64,000 nucleotides of DNA from Solanum dulcamara (GCF_947179165.1 NC_077240.1:49102501-49166500), one strand, 5' to 3'. Positions 1 through 12,449 are shown, counted from the first letter of the stretch. Notes: a model not told the origin generated them from the letters alone. Numbers and translations: made by a program.

Positions 1-527
1 ATGCCTTGTAGGGCATCATATATATATATATATTCATATTATAAAATATCTCAGCCACACAGGGCACACATATATAGTCATATTATCTCATATCACAGCC
101 GCATAGGGCGCCCACAATTAACAGTATGGAAATGGACTTACCTGTTATGTCCACTCGAGCTGCACTTGTTACACTTTCCTGTTTACCTTTCCTTTCACTT
201 TTCAATTGTATATGTCAATCACATTTCAATACCTTACCTGATATATATTTCGTGCCTTTGCTTACCTACGTGCTGTGTAACTTCCGATATCGTCAGTTAC
301 TTTTTTTCTATCGATATTATCCTTCTACTGAAATCACAGGTTAGTATGGGGAATGTTATTTCCTATGACTCGGCTCTATCACACGATCTTAGATATGAAA
401 GAAAGTAACATCTTAAATGTCCTGTAGCTTCCTGTCTATAGATGTGGTGCACAACACACCGATAAACAAGACTCTACTAGACACGGTTTGTAGATATTCC
501 AAGGATGAACTACTCTGATACCACTTT
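1..527 (-). mobile_element. A1 element, 5' part of internal region (runs off left edge)
   Basis: This is the 5' untranslated leader of an A-family Ty3/gypsy element read on the minus strand. It matches the leaders of A2 (about 16930-17600, plus) and A4 (about 46000-46580, minus), including the strip next to the primer site and the AT-rich 'tatata' tract near position 25-35. No gag-like reading frame is visible. Open frames across it on the plus strand are antisense and chance. The rest of A1, including its other LTR, lies left of the window. Confidence 0.8.
512..523 (-). promoter_or_regulatory. A1 primer binding site (initiator tRNA-Met)
   Basis: Minus strand reads TGGTATCAGAGT, eleven of twelve bases complementary to the 3' end of plant initiator tRNA-Met, four bases inside the LTR edge. 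It fixes the element's orientation as minus. Confidence 0.85.
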
Positions 528-3500
528 TGTCACGACCCAACCCCGTAGGCCACGACTGGGATCCGACTTGGACCCTCTTATGCGTATTTATCAGCTACAC
601 TTAAGTTGAACCATGTGTGATGTGATACTATACACAAAAAACCTCAATAGTTTAAAACTTTTCATGTACCTGTAGCCTCTTTCATTTGTATCATATCATA
701 AAAGGGCACGCGCCGACGAGGCTACCATAACATAAAAACATTTACAACATGCCGTATAGGCACAATCAAAACAAACTTATAAACAACCCACATCCATATG
801 TCTACAGACCTCTAGGAATAGTAATAGCAACATATGGCGGGACAGGGCCCCTGCCGTACCCCTGAATGTACAAATATATACATTAAGTGACCGATATCAA
901 AAATTAGGCTCTAGAACAGTGAAGCACTTCCGACATAGCTGAGAGGATCTCCTAAACTAATGTATCTCTAGAAGGAACATTTATACCTGCGGGCATGAAA
1001 TGCAGCCCCCTCGGGGAACGGGGGGTCAAAACGATATATGTATTGAGTATATAAAGCATAATGCATCACAACTGAGAGAACAACTAAAATGGGGATGCAG
1101 GAAACAAGTATAACAGTTAATAGGGTACTATACCTGCTTCTTATAACATAAGGGCATGTACATCATCTTCACATACCATATCCGGCCCGCTGGGGTACTC
1201 GGAGTTACCATGTCATTGCATACGGCGTCGTGTCATAGGTTACAATTACCTTATTATGTTTTCACATGCATACCCATCTATCATTACATATCATACCGTA
1301 CCCAGCCCAGTATGGGTATCAGTGTTATAATCATATCATCACATACTGTACCCAGCCTATTAGGAGACTCGATGTTATCATCATATCATCATATACCGTA
1401 CCCTGCCCTTTAAGGGACTGGGTGTTATAATCATAGCATCATATACCGTACCCGACCCATTAGGGGACTCGGTGTTATAATCATAGCATCATATACCGTA
1501 CCCGACCTATTAGCGGACTCAGTGTTATAATCATATCATCATATACCGTACCCGACCTATTAAGGGACTCGGTGTTATAATCATATCATCATATACCGTA
1601 CTCGGCCCATTAGGAGACTCGGTGTCATAGTCATCATATATAGGTAGATCATTATCTGAGACTCACTAAGGTAATCATACTGAACTATCATTCGTGGATC
1701 AGGATAATAATCATCTCAGGTGCCCTTTGAGTACCACTAGAGCTATATTAAGTGAAGTCTCAGGAATTATAGATATATTTTAGGGTAATGCCAACCGGCT
1801 TAAGGGAATCATAGACATCTGTCATCACAGAGTCCTTTGGACTTGGATCTCTAAGTCCCACTATTAATCGACAGATAGACGGTTCAGGAAAGGTAGCTCA
1901 ACTACGATGAGAGTTTTCCTGCCAAGGAGTGAATATGAGACGTATAACGTATTCGGATCTTAGGAATGGACTTACTCTAGAGCTCGTATCATGTAGCGTT
2001 TTCTTTAAGACATGTCAAAATAAAGAAAGGGTAGGCCTCACCTGTTTGTCCCTTCCTATCCCAAAGGAGTTTGAGAGACAATATTTCACCTATCGTAGGA
2101 GTCCTAGTATTCAGCAGTGGATAAGAATCAGGAGGTATGCTCAGGGCCTTATGAATAGAATTATCCCCACTTGCATACGCAGATATACATATTGCACTTC
2201 TATCAAGGATATGCCAAGAGAAGGGAAGGATAGCCTTACATACTCATCATTTCCTAACATATGAAAGGCTTGAGAAGGCCTAGTTCAATTACTGTAAGAG
2301 TGCTTTCATCAAGAAGTAAATGAGGACCGTGAACTACGCTTGGCATTTATGAGTAGATTTACCCTCAATCTCATATCATTCATTACTTAACTTGAAGACA
2401 TGCCTTAAGAAGAAACAAGATAGGCTTTACATACTTATGCCAAAAACATGCCAAAAGAAAGCTTCACATACCTTGTCCGAGTTATTCCTTATCCTGTTCG
2501 CCTTTCGTCCTTTGAACCTATGCAATATAAAAGTAATATGAACATCAACCCTTCTTAACTTTCCCGCATCTTAGGTTACACCTTAGTATTAATGCTAAGG
2601 CGTTAACGAAAATTGGGCAGTACCTCCCCTATAATGTGCCCTATCTGAATTTCCGATTTGGTCCCTAAGACCTACAGCCAACAACAACAACAACCTGCAG
2701 CAATTCACACCAACAATATACAATATAAACTCCAAATGACTCATTCAAAAAGATGATATCAAATAGGGCGTCTAGTCTTTATTCTATAACGCCTTTCATT
2801 ATACGAAATGAGGGGCCATGTGGCTGCAACCAGCAGTATCCACACCCTTTTTATAATGCATTTAGCCCCTGCAACAATACATTACACCCTTGCAGCAATA
2901 ACTCACTCAAAACTATCAAAACGTGAATTCTGGACAACTTACTGTTTTACCTTGTCGCTTCGTTTCGAAGGGGTAATAGGGGAAACAAGATTTATGTCCT
3001 CATGAAAGTTATAGACATGCGTCTTAGGGTCGCATACAATTTCGAATCACCCCTACATCAATTCTGTAAAAAAAGATATGCCCAAAAAACACCAGCAGCA
3101 GTCCGTGTAAGATTTCCAAAACCAAAATCTGGACAGTACCTCCTCTATACTTCATCACCCTTTTCCGAGAAGCTAAATGCAAAAATGGATTTTAAAGTCT
3201 ACATGAAAGTTATAGACCTATGAAATAAATTTCCAAAACATATTGAATCACCCAAAACGAAGTTATACACAAGAAGTTATACTAATATTACTAGCAATTG
3301 TCCCCTCCAATAATGGGTTTGTTAACTAGTTTTTAACATCTTCCCTCTTTGTTCTTTCAACTTTCTCTCAAGTTCCAAGCTGAAGAATTAATTCCGTAGA
3401 CATCATAAGATACATATATACACCTCCACGGGGTTGAGGAATATCATAGATAATTAATTCACGGAGAAAAATTGAAGAACTTACCTTAATTTTTCCAAAA

Positions 3501-4168
3501 CGTGGCTGCCTTTCTCCTTTTTCTTCTTCACATTTTTCCTTCTAAGTTGGCTGATTTTGGATAAATGACTTGCTTTAAGAGTCGTAAAACATAAATACAT
3601 GGGATTCCTTGGAGGTGACACATGTCAGCCCCTTGGAGGTGATACGTGTCAGCCCCTTAGGGTGACACATGTCAAGCTATGATTGGCCACCGTATCATGC
3701 TGCCAACTAGGGGCTGCCATGTGGCAGTGGGGTCCACCCCCCAAGTAGCTGCATCACCTACTTGACCCTAAGTAGGTGCATCACCTGCTTGCTTGAGGTG
3801 ATGCCATGTGTCGCTCCCCTATTGGCTGCCACGTGTCGTCTTTTTCCCTTCCTCGCGGGTTCGTAATCTCGTTTTATTTTAGGAGCCTATGTAATCCATG
3901 CTACATAAACTTGGTATGTACTTAAGCAACTCAAGTGTATACGACTTATAAATTAGTAGCTTACATAGGTAAATCGAGTCCTACGACTCATTACTTGGCC
4001 TCCAATTCCTTCCGGATTCTATGACTCTATTTCCAACCTTCTCTACTATAGGGTATCACATTCTCCCTTCCTTGGAGTCGTTTGATATTGTCGTAGTTTA
4101 TCTGGCTCACATGATAATGTCTAAAGAACTTAAGAGACATTCCGAGCTCGAGAATATGGGGTGTAACA
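528..4168 (-). repeat. A1 5' LTR (A family, 3.6 kb)
   Basis: On the minus strand the LTR starts TGTTACACCCC (ending at 4168) and ends GTCGTGACA (at 528), the usual TG...CA ends. It aligns end to end with the A4 and A5 LTRs. It holds a 50-bp tandem array (1293-1640) and, near 3600-3850 in U3, several G-box-like ACACGTGTC motifs and AAGTAGGTG hairpins. It joins B1's LTR directly at 4169, so A1 inserted into B1. The counterpart LTR and target duplication are off-window. Small ORFs inside it on the plus strand are not genes. Confidence 0.88.
1293..1640 (-). repeat. 50-bp tandem array in A1 LTR, 7 units
   Basis: Units start at 1293, 1343, 1393, 1443, 1493, 1543 and 1593, each beginning ATACCGTACCC and containing GGACTCGGTG and a TCATATCATC tail. 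There are no unique spacers, so this is not a CRISPR array. The same 50-bp period occurs in both A4 LTRs. In A2, A5 and A6 the array is degraded to scattered CACCGAGTCCC motifs. Confidence 0.9.
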
Positions 4169-5159
4169 TTAAGGATGCATGAACATTGAGGAAACATCCA
4201 GTCGCTTCCTAAAATTCTGGATCCCGCTCTCAGCTTCGTCGCAAAATATTTATGTAATATTGAACATAATGTAATTAATGCATAATAAATCATATAGATA
4301 TCCTTTAAAACATTCATTTTGTAGGAAATTAACCATAACCGACATTTAAGACCATGTGAGCTATTACATCGAATCCAACATAAACCCCTACATTGGCCGG
4401 GGAGACTACTTGCCAGGTAGAACTCTGTCAACTTCATTCATTTCTTTAACTTTAACTTTAAGGGCTTTCATGGATCCATTAGCCTAAGCCTACAAGGGCT
4501 CATATGTTGGCACATAGTTAATGAGACAAGGGGTTGCTACTAGGATTTCCTTACCGAATCCCACCTCAATGCCCCATTCTGTGCTAAGTCAATCCCACAG
4601 AATAGTTTAATACTTCAAAATATTCATAGCATACAACTTGAGAATTCAAACATCATATTCCATAGAATAGCTCATAAAAATATTTGATAATTTAAATATG
4701 CAAGAATTGTCCTTATTGCATAAAGAATCCATCATTCATATCATTTCATCATTCTTTCATTTCATAAGACTCCGTTTTAATCATAGATATTATTTTCATA
4801 AACATTCATTTGGAGTCAAAGCTTTCAAGTCAAACTTTATTAAAAACATAGTAAAACTAGGTGGGTTCAAATCACTTCAACTTGCAAATATGTATGTGAA
4901 TAAATATACATAAATACTTTGAAATCCATTAATTAAAAATCATGAGTTAAACAACTCACCATAAATTTCAAGAACCTTTAAATAGATAAATAGAGGAATT
5001 AGTTGCAAACCATCAATTCATACCTATGAAATTAGGTTGCATCAAAATAGACCAATAATAATTAGTTTAACCATGATTAATACTATTAAGTAAAAATAAG
5101 AATTACCATAAGAAAATATTACTTGAAATCAAGAGACTTAATTGAAAGAGTTTTTGGAC

Positions 5160-5183
5160 TACATGGGTGGAAGAACCCATGCA
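5160..5183 (-). other. Conserved LTR stem-loop 1 (B1 3' LTR)
   Basis: Minus-strand arms TGCATGGGT and ACCCATGTA around the loop TCTTCC: nine pairs, one of them G-U. It follows TATGTGGGTG. The same structure is found in B2, B3, C2 and C3 LTRs. Confidence 0.7.
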
Positions 5184-5526
5184 TAAACACCCACATAACT
5201 TAGAGTAAAGATTAAAGAAAATAAATATAATTTATCATATAATCAAAATAATTTAGACATGAGAGTGGAAGGAATACTCTCATTGAAGCCTTACATATCT
5301 GGAATCCAAAGCTTTAGTCAGAACCGAAAGACTTAATGAACAATCTTGAGTCCTAGCTTTTCTCCTCGCCGGAACGTTTTGTGTACTACCTGGAGTATAT
5401 GAATCACTGAAATAGTATTTATTCACTACTAAAAACTAAAACTATATTTGAGAATATGTAAAGAAATGTATAGAGAGAAGACTTGCTTGAGAAAGCTTGA
5501 TGAATAAAATGAGGAAATAAGGTGGG

Positions 5527-5534
5527 TATTTATA
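5527..5534 (-). promoter_or_regulatory. TATA box, B1 3' LTR
   Basis: TATAAATA on the minus strand, inside the LTR and about 570 bases from its 5' end. The same box is at 12817-12824 in the other LTR. It separates U3 from the transcribed leader. Confidence 0.6.
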
Positions 5535-5605
5535 GGTGTGAAAGAGAGACCTAACAATAAATAAAATAATTATAAAAAAAAATTTGAAAATTTAATGGAA
5601 TATAT

Positions 5606-5658
5606 TGATGTCATGGGTGATGTCAAATGGAGGACTATTGATGTCATTAGTGATGTCA
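5606..5658. promoter_or_regulatory. Four TGATGTCA boxes, B1 3' LTR U3
   Basis: TGATGTCA at 5606, 5618, 5639 and 5651 in 53 bases, just upstream of the TATA box. The motif is one base from the bZIP site TGACGTCA, as CpG decay would produce. All four are also in the other LTR (12896-12948). Confidence 0.6.
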
Positions 5659-6102
5659 AATGTATCTAGATCTTTCCATGGTAGGTGAAATGAGTTATCT
5701 TTGACAAAATACTCCTTTTTGGAGTTGCGTTTGAATAAGATAAATTCCTAATTAGGATTTGGTGTCTACATAAGAATTGTAGATATAGAAGTCTAGTTTC
5801 ATATCGTTCACGAATCAACCAATTTGGAGCAGTCTACAGTGAGATATGAATTTTGTTCTACAAATACTCTATTTCATCACAGCACACTGTCTTACAATAA
5901 TTAATTTATTTGACCTATTTAACCTCCGAAACTTAACATATGTTCTTCACAAAAGTTGCAGGTAATGATGTTATGATTACTAAGAAATTTCAATCACCTA
6001 AGTTGGATTAATGTATGAAAAGTTATGCCCAAAATACAGAGGCTATATCATTTTTAGGCGAGAATTGAAACATCGTATACAACGTTTTTAGGGGATATTA
6101 CA

Positions 6103-6118
6103 TTATCTCCCCCTTGGG
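6103..6118 (-). promoter_or_regulatory. B1 polypurine tract
   Basis: Minus strand reads CCCAAGGGGGAGATAA directly before the 3' LTR start at 6102. This is the standard plus-strand priming site. Confidence 0.85.
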
Positions 6119-6337
6119 AACATTCGTCCTCAAATGAGGAAAGACTTAGATTGAGTAGAGTAGAGTGTAAACCAACATCCCATCATTAATACAATAATGT
6201 TATTTAAAATATCATTTGAAATATATTTCATAATTTTGCAAATATATGAGAAAAAAAGTTGAGATGCAAAGATTTCAAGTAATTGAGCAAGGACAACTTA
6301 ATACCTTAGTTTGGTTAGAGGGTAAAAGATGAGGGTA

Positions 6338-7567
6338 TCACTTAATCATATCCACTTCCGCTTCCCATGTTGTACTTTTTATTTGTTGATTCCTCCAAAG
6401 GACTTTAACTGATGCAACTTCTTTTTTCCTCAATCTCTTAACTTGCCGGTCCAAAATTTTGACAGGAACTTCTTCATAGGTCAAGTTTTCTTCAATATTC
6501 ACTACTCCAATAGGTACAATGGAACTAGGATCACCCACTCTTTTTTTCAACATAGACACGTGAAGCACCGGATGAACCATGGCCATTTTCAATGGTAATT
6601 CCAACTCATATGCAACCTTGCCAATGCGTCTCACGATTCTATAAGGCTCTACATACCTAGGGCTAAATTTCCCCTTTTTACCAAATTGAACCATACCCTT
6701 CATGGGTGAAACCTTCAGACACACCCAATCTTCCACATTAAACTCAAGATCCCTTCTTCTAGTATTGGAATAGGAATTTTGATAACTTTGAGCCATCTTC
6801 AACCTTTCTCTAATGATCTTCACCTTCTCTAAAACATCAACTACCAAATCAGGGCCCAACAAGGTCATCTCGCCTACTTTGAACCAACCAACTGGTGATG
6901 TACATCTTCTTCCATACAAAGCCTCAAACTGCGCCATCTTAATACTTGAGTGGTAACTATTATTATAGGTAAACTCGATGAGCGGTAGATGGTCATCCCA
7001 ATTTCTTTTAAACTCCAACACACAAGCCCTTAACATATCCTCTAGTGTTTGAATCGTCCTTTCAACTAGCCCATCTGTTTGAGGATGGAATGCTGTGCTT
7101 AATTTTACCTTAGTACCGAGGTTTTTTTGAAATGATCTCCAAAAGTAAGAAGTGAATTGGGTACCACAATCCAAAATAATGGATAACGGCACACCATGCA
7201 ACCTCACCAACTCTCAAATATACAACTTGGCATAGTCTTTGGCACTATAGGAAGTTTTAACTGGTAGAAAGTGAGCTGAATTAGTCATTCTATCAACAAT
7301 TACCCATATAGAGTCATGACGCTTCCGGGTATGACGCAAACCCACTACAAAATCCATATTCACATCTTCCTACTTCCAAGTAGGGATTTCAATGTCTTGG
7401 GCTAGGCCACCCAGCCTTTGATGTTCGGCCTTCACTTATTGGCAATTCGTATATTCGGACACAAACCTTGCTATGTCCTTCTTCATGCCACCCAACCAAT
7501 ACAACTCCTTTAAGTCTCGGTACATTTTTGTTGAACCGGGATGAATGGAGTATGTAGAATTATGAGC
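6338..7567 (-). pseudogene. B1 integrase with chromodomain-like tail
   Basis: Would insert the cDNA into the chromosome. The N-terminal zinc-binding segment (7567 to about 7430) keeps both His in an AHNS...SIHPG setting but reads EYTNCQ where the family has two Cys, so the first Cys is lost. The core has VIVDRMT, then LDCGTQF and, 35 residues further on, the Glu of GLVERTIQ, giving the expected D,D-35-E triad. A YVEPYRIV motif stands where GPF/Y is usual. The tail has ILDRQVKRLR and VKVLWRNQ plus TTWEAE, a group II-type chromodomain pattern that may steer insertion to heterochromatin. Stops interrupt at the CQ*VKAEHQ position, in WK*ED, before ELVRLH (about 7211), and at the final TGA at 6338, after which the reading frame YPHLL continues. 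Confidence 0.9.
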
Positions 7568-9325
7568 CTATATCATGATCAAACTCCTTAGGTCATCAAC
7601 ATCTGCAACATATATCCGACTTTGATAGTATAACACCCCATCTCCCCCTTGAGAAAAAACCTTTATCCTCTTTTCCTTTACCAACTTCTTTAACTTGATA
7701 AACGTTGGTTCAAGATCTTGCTTTGATTTAATATCTACCACCAAAGAGGATTCACACCTATTTTGAACAACCATACCACCATCATTAGTACCATACAACT
7801 TCACCCCTAATCCAGCCAACCGATGAACATCCTTCACCAACTCCCTCTTCCCTTCATCCACATGGGCCACACTCTCCATAGATACTCTACTAAGCACATC
7901 GGCAACCACATTGGCTTTACTTGGAGGATAGTGCAAAATCATGTCATAGTCCTTAAGGAGTTCTAACCACCTCCTTTGCCTTAGATTAAGGTCCTTTTGG
8001 GTGAACACATATTGAAGAATTTTATGATCAGTATACACATCCACATGCACCCCATAGAGGTAATGCCTCCAAATCTTCCGAGCAAAAACTACGGCCGCCA
8101 ATTCAAGGTCATGAGTAGGGTAGTTACGCTCATGCACCTTTAATTGCCTAGAAGCATAGGCTATGACCTTGCCCTTTTGCATTAGTACACAACCTAAACC
8201 AATCTTTGAAGCATCATAATAAACTACAAACCCTTCTAATCCTTCTGGGAGAGTCAAAATAGGGGCGGAGGTAAGTCGATCTTTTAAGGTCTGGAAACTC
8301 TTCTCACACTCATCTGTCCATATGAATTTGGCTTTCTTTTGGGTCAATTTTGTCATAGGAGATGAGATGGAAGAAAAACCTTTGACGAACCTTTTATAGT
8401 AGCCGACTAGATACAAGAAGCTCCTAATGTCTGAAGGAGATGGTTTAGGCCAATTATTGACAGCCTCTGTTTTCTTAGGATCAACTTTGATCCCATCACC
8501 AAACACTACATGACCAAGAAATGCCACCTCCTTTAACTAAAATTCACACTTACTAAATTTTGTAAATAATTGTCTATCCCTCAATATTTGAAGCACAACT
8601 CTCAAGTGATTTTAATGTTCTTCCTCACCCCGAGAGTAAATCAAAATATCATCAATGAAGACCACCACAAAAGTATTAAGGTAAGGTTTGAACACCCTAT
8701 TCATAAAGTCCATGAACACCGCCGGTGCATTCGTGAACCCAAAATTCATCAACACAAACTCAAAGTGACCATACCTTGTTCGGAAGGCCATTTTGGGAAT
8801 ATCACACTCCCTCACCCGTAATTGGTGATAGCCGGACCGAAGGTCGATCTTGGAAAAGTGACTTGCCCCTTGTAATTGATCAAACAAGTCATCTATTCTA
8901 GGGAGTGGGTACTTGTTCTTAATGGTCATATTATTTAATTGCTGGTAGTCTATGCACATTCGAAGTGACCCATCCTTCTTTCTCACAAATAACATGGGAG
9001 CACCCCATGGCAAAATACTCGGTCTTATGAACCCCTTCTCTAACAAGTCCTTTAATTATTCCTTCAATTCTTTCAATTCTGCTGGGGCTATATGGTAAGG
9101 AGGAATAGAGATAGGTTGGGTATCGGGGAGGAGATCGATTCCAAAATCAACTTCCCTTTTGGGAGGGATACTGGGAAGGTCATCGGGAAATTCATTGACT
9201 ATAGAAACTGACTCAAGAGGAGGAATTTTGGAGTTGACATCTCTAACCCTCACAATGTGGTAAATACAACCCTTAGAAATCATTTTGCGGGCCTTAAGAT
9301 AAGAAATAAAATTTCCTTTCACCAC
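7568..9325 (-). pseudogene. B1 reverse transcriptase and RNase H
   Basis: Copies element RNA into DNA and removes the RNA strand. The linker and thumb approach ([16 protein letters not shown]) starts near 9325. RT core (9046-8612) has [11 protein letters not shown] with the first catalytic Asp, [13 protein letters not shown], and [11 protein letters not shown] with the Asp pair. RNase H (about 8230-7890) keeps all four acidic residues in [22 protein letters not shown] and NVVADVLSR. Stops split the frame between 9055 and 9047, at about 8611, and between RT and RNase H at about 8530. This is the best-kept RT in the window. Family: Ty3/gypsy, Tekay-like. Confidence 0.93.
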
Positions 9326-9790
9326 CGAATCACGACCTTCCCATTCAATAACAGCCTCATTTGGAAATTAGAACTTGACTCGACGAGTTCTACAATCTAT
9401 GGAAGCATAAGATGCATATAACTAATCCATCCCAAGAATGACATCGAAATCTATCATGTCAAGTTAAATGAGATCACAAGGAATAACTTTATCCAAGATA
9501 GACACAAGGCAACCCCTATAGACCTTTCTAGCAATAACTGACTCACAAACGGGGGTAGACACCAAATAGGGCTCTAATAACATTTCAGGTAAAATATTGA
9601 ATCTATTAGCAAGGAATGGAGTGACAAAAGATAAATTTGCACCCGGATCTAATAGTGCATATACATCAAAAGAAAAGACCTTTAACATACCGGTAATGAC
9701 ATTGTGTGCATCCTCAACCTCTTGTCTCCCATGCAAGGCGTAAAAGCAGTTGGTGCATTGGACACCTCCTTGGACTTGTTGACCATGAGT
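9326..9790 (-). pseudogene. B1 aspartic protease region
   Basis: Would cut the gag-pol polyprotein. The active-site motif is VYALLDPGANLSFV at about 9664-9625; plant Tekay-like elements commonly have DPGA here rather than DTGA or DSGA. VILGMD, typical after the flap, is visible near 9440. It reads on from the CCHC part of gag without a break, as expected for a single gag-pol frame. Stops occur near 9463 and 9415 (a TGG-to-TAG change after GMD), and more follow before 9325. Confidence 0.85.
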
Positions 9791-10852
9791 AATTTGGCCT
9801 TGAGGCCTACCACCACTATCTCTACAATTCTTACCATGGTGGCCCAGCTTGCCACACTTAAAGCATGCATTGGAGCCGGCTAAGCATTCCCCTTTGTGAG
9901 TCCTTCCACACTTCTTGCAAGTAGAGAAAGTTTGAGTAGCAACATTCTCTCTTCGAACCATTGGTTTACCACTCTTGTCCTTGTTGAACCTTGGAGGAGG
10001 AGTATTGGTGGAACCTTGTCCCATAAATCATTGTCCACCTTGGCCTTTGCCATTATTACCATAATTAGACTTTTGAGGGTTAAACCCTCCACCATCCATT
10101 CTAGCCTTTTTGAACCCCCTTGATCTCTCTCTAAGCTTCTCTCCTTCAATTTGTTTTGTGTAAGTCATTAACCGAGATATGTCCATCTCTTTGACCAACA
10201 TGGTTATTTTGCACTCCTTGGACACCAAGCTTGAGACACCGGAAATAAACTTACTCATCCTAGCTCTTGGGTTGGAGACCATAAAGGGAGCATACTTTGA
10301 CAACTTAGTGAATTTGAGAGCATACTCCCTCATGCTCATACTCACTTGACGAAGGTTGATGAACTCTTAGATTTTGGCCTCCCTTAGCTCCAATGGGAAG
10401 AAGCGATTTAGGAAGGCACCTTTAAACTCTTCCCATCCTATCGGCCCTATTTCTTCATCCCTCTCAACAATCCATTATTTATACCACACTCAAGCCACAC
10501 CTTTGAGTTGATAGGCCACTAGCTCGGCCTTCTCATTTGGTGGCACGCCCATGATAGACACAATCCGAAATACCTCATTAATAAACTCTATAGGGTCCTC
10601 ATCTAGTTTAGAACCATCAAACTCGGGTGGATTCATCCTTTGGAAATCTCGAATTCTAGAGGATGGATTTTACATTTGGGGAGAAGGAAAATTTAGATGC
10701 CCTTAGTTGGCTATGACTTGAGCTAACAAATTAATGATACTGCGAAACTCGGCATGGGTTACCCTGTCCTCATGATGTGGGGCATTGGGAACCGAAGGAG
10801 TTTGGTCCTCATCGTCAAACCTTGCTTTTCAAGGTGCTCTTCCACTAGTCAT
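9791..10852 (-). pseudogene. B1 gag
   Basis: Coat protein that packages element RNA. Start chosen at the ATG at 10852-10850 (MTSGRAP), which follows the primer site by about 200 bases and matches the B2 gag start. The capsid part has RIRDFQRMNPPEFDGSKLDEDPIEF, ELVAYQLKGVA and FLNRFFP, all diagnostic of retrotransposon gag. The last part carries CKKCG and a full CCHC knuckle, CFKCGKLGHHGKNC, at about 9865-9824. Several in-frame stops (in A*KARF, IAN*GH, VA*VWYK*W, IX*EF and at 10025) make it inactive. Confidence 0.9.
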
Positions 10853-11050
10853 TATTTAGAAAACACAAAATGGGTCGTTAGTTAAAGGAAAGCTTAGGAT
10901 GCTCTAAGACACGACATGAATTTGAAAGAAGTGAAACTTTTCCTAAACTCCTCATAGTATCCTATTCATAATTGTGGCGCGCTGTACAACCATAAACAAG
11001 ACCCTATTCGACGCGGTATATTGGACTCCAAGGACCATTCAAAACCTCAA

Positions 11051-11062
11051 GCTCTGATACCA
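11051..11062 (-). promoter_or_regulatory. B1 primer binding site (initiator tRNA-Met)
   Basis: Minus strand TGGTATCAGAGC, a perfect 12-base match to the initiator tRNA-Met 3' end, four bases from the LTR edge at 11067. Confidence 0.9.
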
Positions 11063-11477
11063 AGTTTGTCATGACCCAAGCCTAGGGCGTAGACGTGACA
11101 TGGCGAATGAGAAATCCGAAAGTACCTCAAACAAGCCTCTTAGCATTCTCTTAGCCTTTCATAGGTAATGATGATAAATAAACAAGCGGAAATCATAATA
11201 GTAAAGCTTCAACTTACATATGTCCAACAATACCTCTAACTTTTACATTTAACAGGGCTAAGACAAGTCCCTAGCTCACCCTCAATCATAATAGAAAAAA
11301 TGCCATAGTAAAATATCTCAACATATCATAAGCTAGAAATATAAAGGAGTATTATTCCCAGAACATAGGAACTCACCAAAAATAGTTTTCAATGGAATCT
11401 CAACTATCCATGTGGAGGAGAATGAGGAGGAGCACTGGTCTTTACATGGTGATATCATGTAGGCAAAAAAGTATGCG

Positions 11478-11498
11478 TTAGTACTTTGAATGTACTAA
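11478..11498. other. Conserved LTR stem-loop 2 (B1)
   Basis: Arms TTAGTAC and GTACTAA (7 bp) with a 7-base loop, next to GCATAC and TTTTTTGCC. The counterpart is found in every family in the window. Confidence 0.6.
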
Positions 11499-12449
11499 GT
11501 ATGTAAGGATGCATGAACATTGAGGAAACATTAAAATATTTATGTAATATGGAACATAATGTAATTAATGCATAATAAATCATATAGATATCCTTTAAAA
11601 CATTCATTTTGTAGGAAATTAACCATAACCGACATTTAAGACCATGCGAGCTATTATATGGAATCCAACATAACCCCCTACGTTGGCCGGGGAGACTACT
11701 TCCCAGGTAGAACTCCGTCAACTTCATTCATTTCTTTAACTTTAAATTTAAGGGCTTTCATGGATCTATTAGCCTAAGCCTACAAGGGCTCCTATGTTGG
11801 CACATAGTTAATGAGACAAGGGGTTGCTACTAGGATTCCCTTACTAAATCCCACCTCAATGCCCCATTCTGTGCTAAGTCAATCCCACAGAATAGTTTAA
11901 TACTTCAAAATATTCATAGCATACAACTTGAGAATTCAAACATCATATTCCATAGAATAGCTCATAAAAATATTTGATAATTTAAATATGCAAGAATTGT
12001 CCTTATTGCATAAAGAATCCATCATTCATATCATTTCATCATTCTTTCATTTCATAAGACTCCGTTTTAATCATAGATATTATTTTCATAAACATTCATT
12101 TGGAGTCAAAGCTTTCAAGTCAAACTTTATTAAAAACATAGTAAAACTAGGTGGGTTCAAATCACTTCAACTTGCAAATATGTATGTAAATAAATATACA
12201 TAAATACTTTGAAATCCATTAATTAAAAATCATAATTTAAACAACTCACCATGAATTTCAAGAACCTTTAAATAGATAAATAGAGGAATTACTTGCAAAC
12301 CATCAATTCATACATATGAAATTATGTTGCATTAAAATAGACCAATAATTATTAGTTTAACCATGATTCATACTATTTAGTAAAAATAAGAATTACCATA
12401 AGAAAATATTACTTAAAATCAAGAGACTTAATTGAAAGAGTTTTTGGAC

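Larger units (their letters stand above)
4169..6102 (-). repeat. B1 3' LTR, outer end truncated by A1
   Basis: Starts TGTAATATCCCC on the minus strand (at 6102) and matches 11497-13391. The outer roughly 430 bases are missing because A1 is inserted at 4168/4169. At about 4198-4242 it carries some 45 bases absent from the other LTR. An identical 71-codon plus-strand ORF in both LTRs (4698-4913, 11988-12203) is antisense and only reflects LTR identity. Confidence 0.9.

Noticed and set aside
1..408. 135-codon plus-strand ORF at the left edge
   Set aside because: It lies antisense in A1's leader and LTR border region, its peptide is Ser/Tyr/Ile-rich without family resemblance, and related A copies do not keep it open.
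4698..4913. Identical 71-codon ORF found twice (also 11988-12203)
   Set aside because: The duplication is just the two LTRs of B1. The ORF is antisense to the element and has no recognisable motif.
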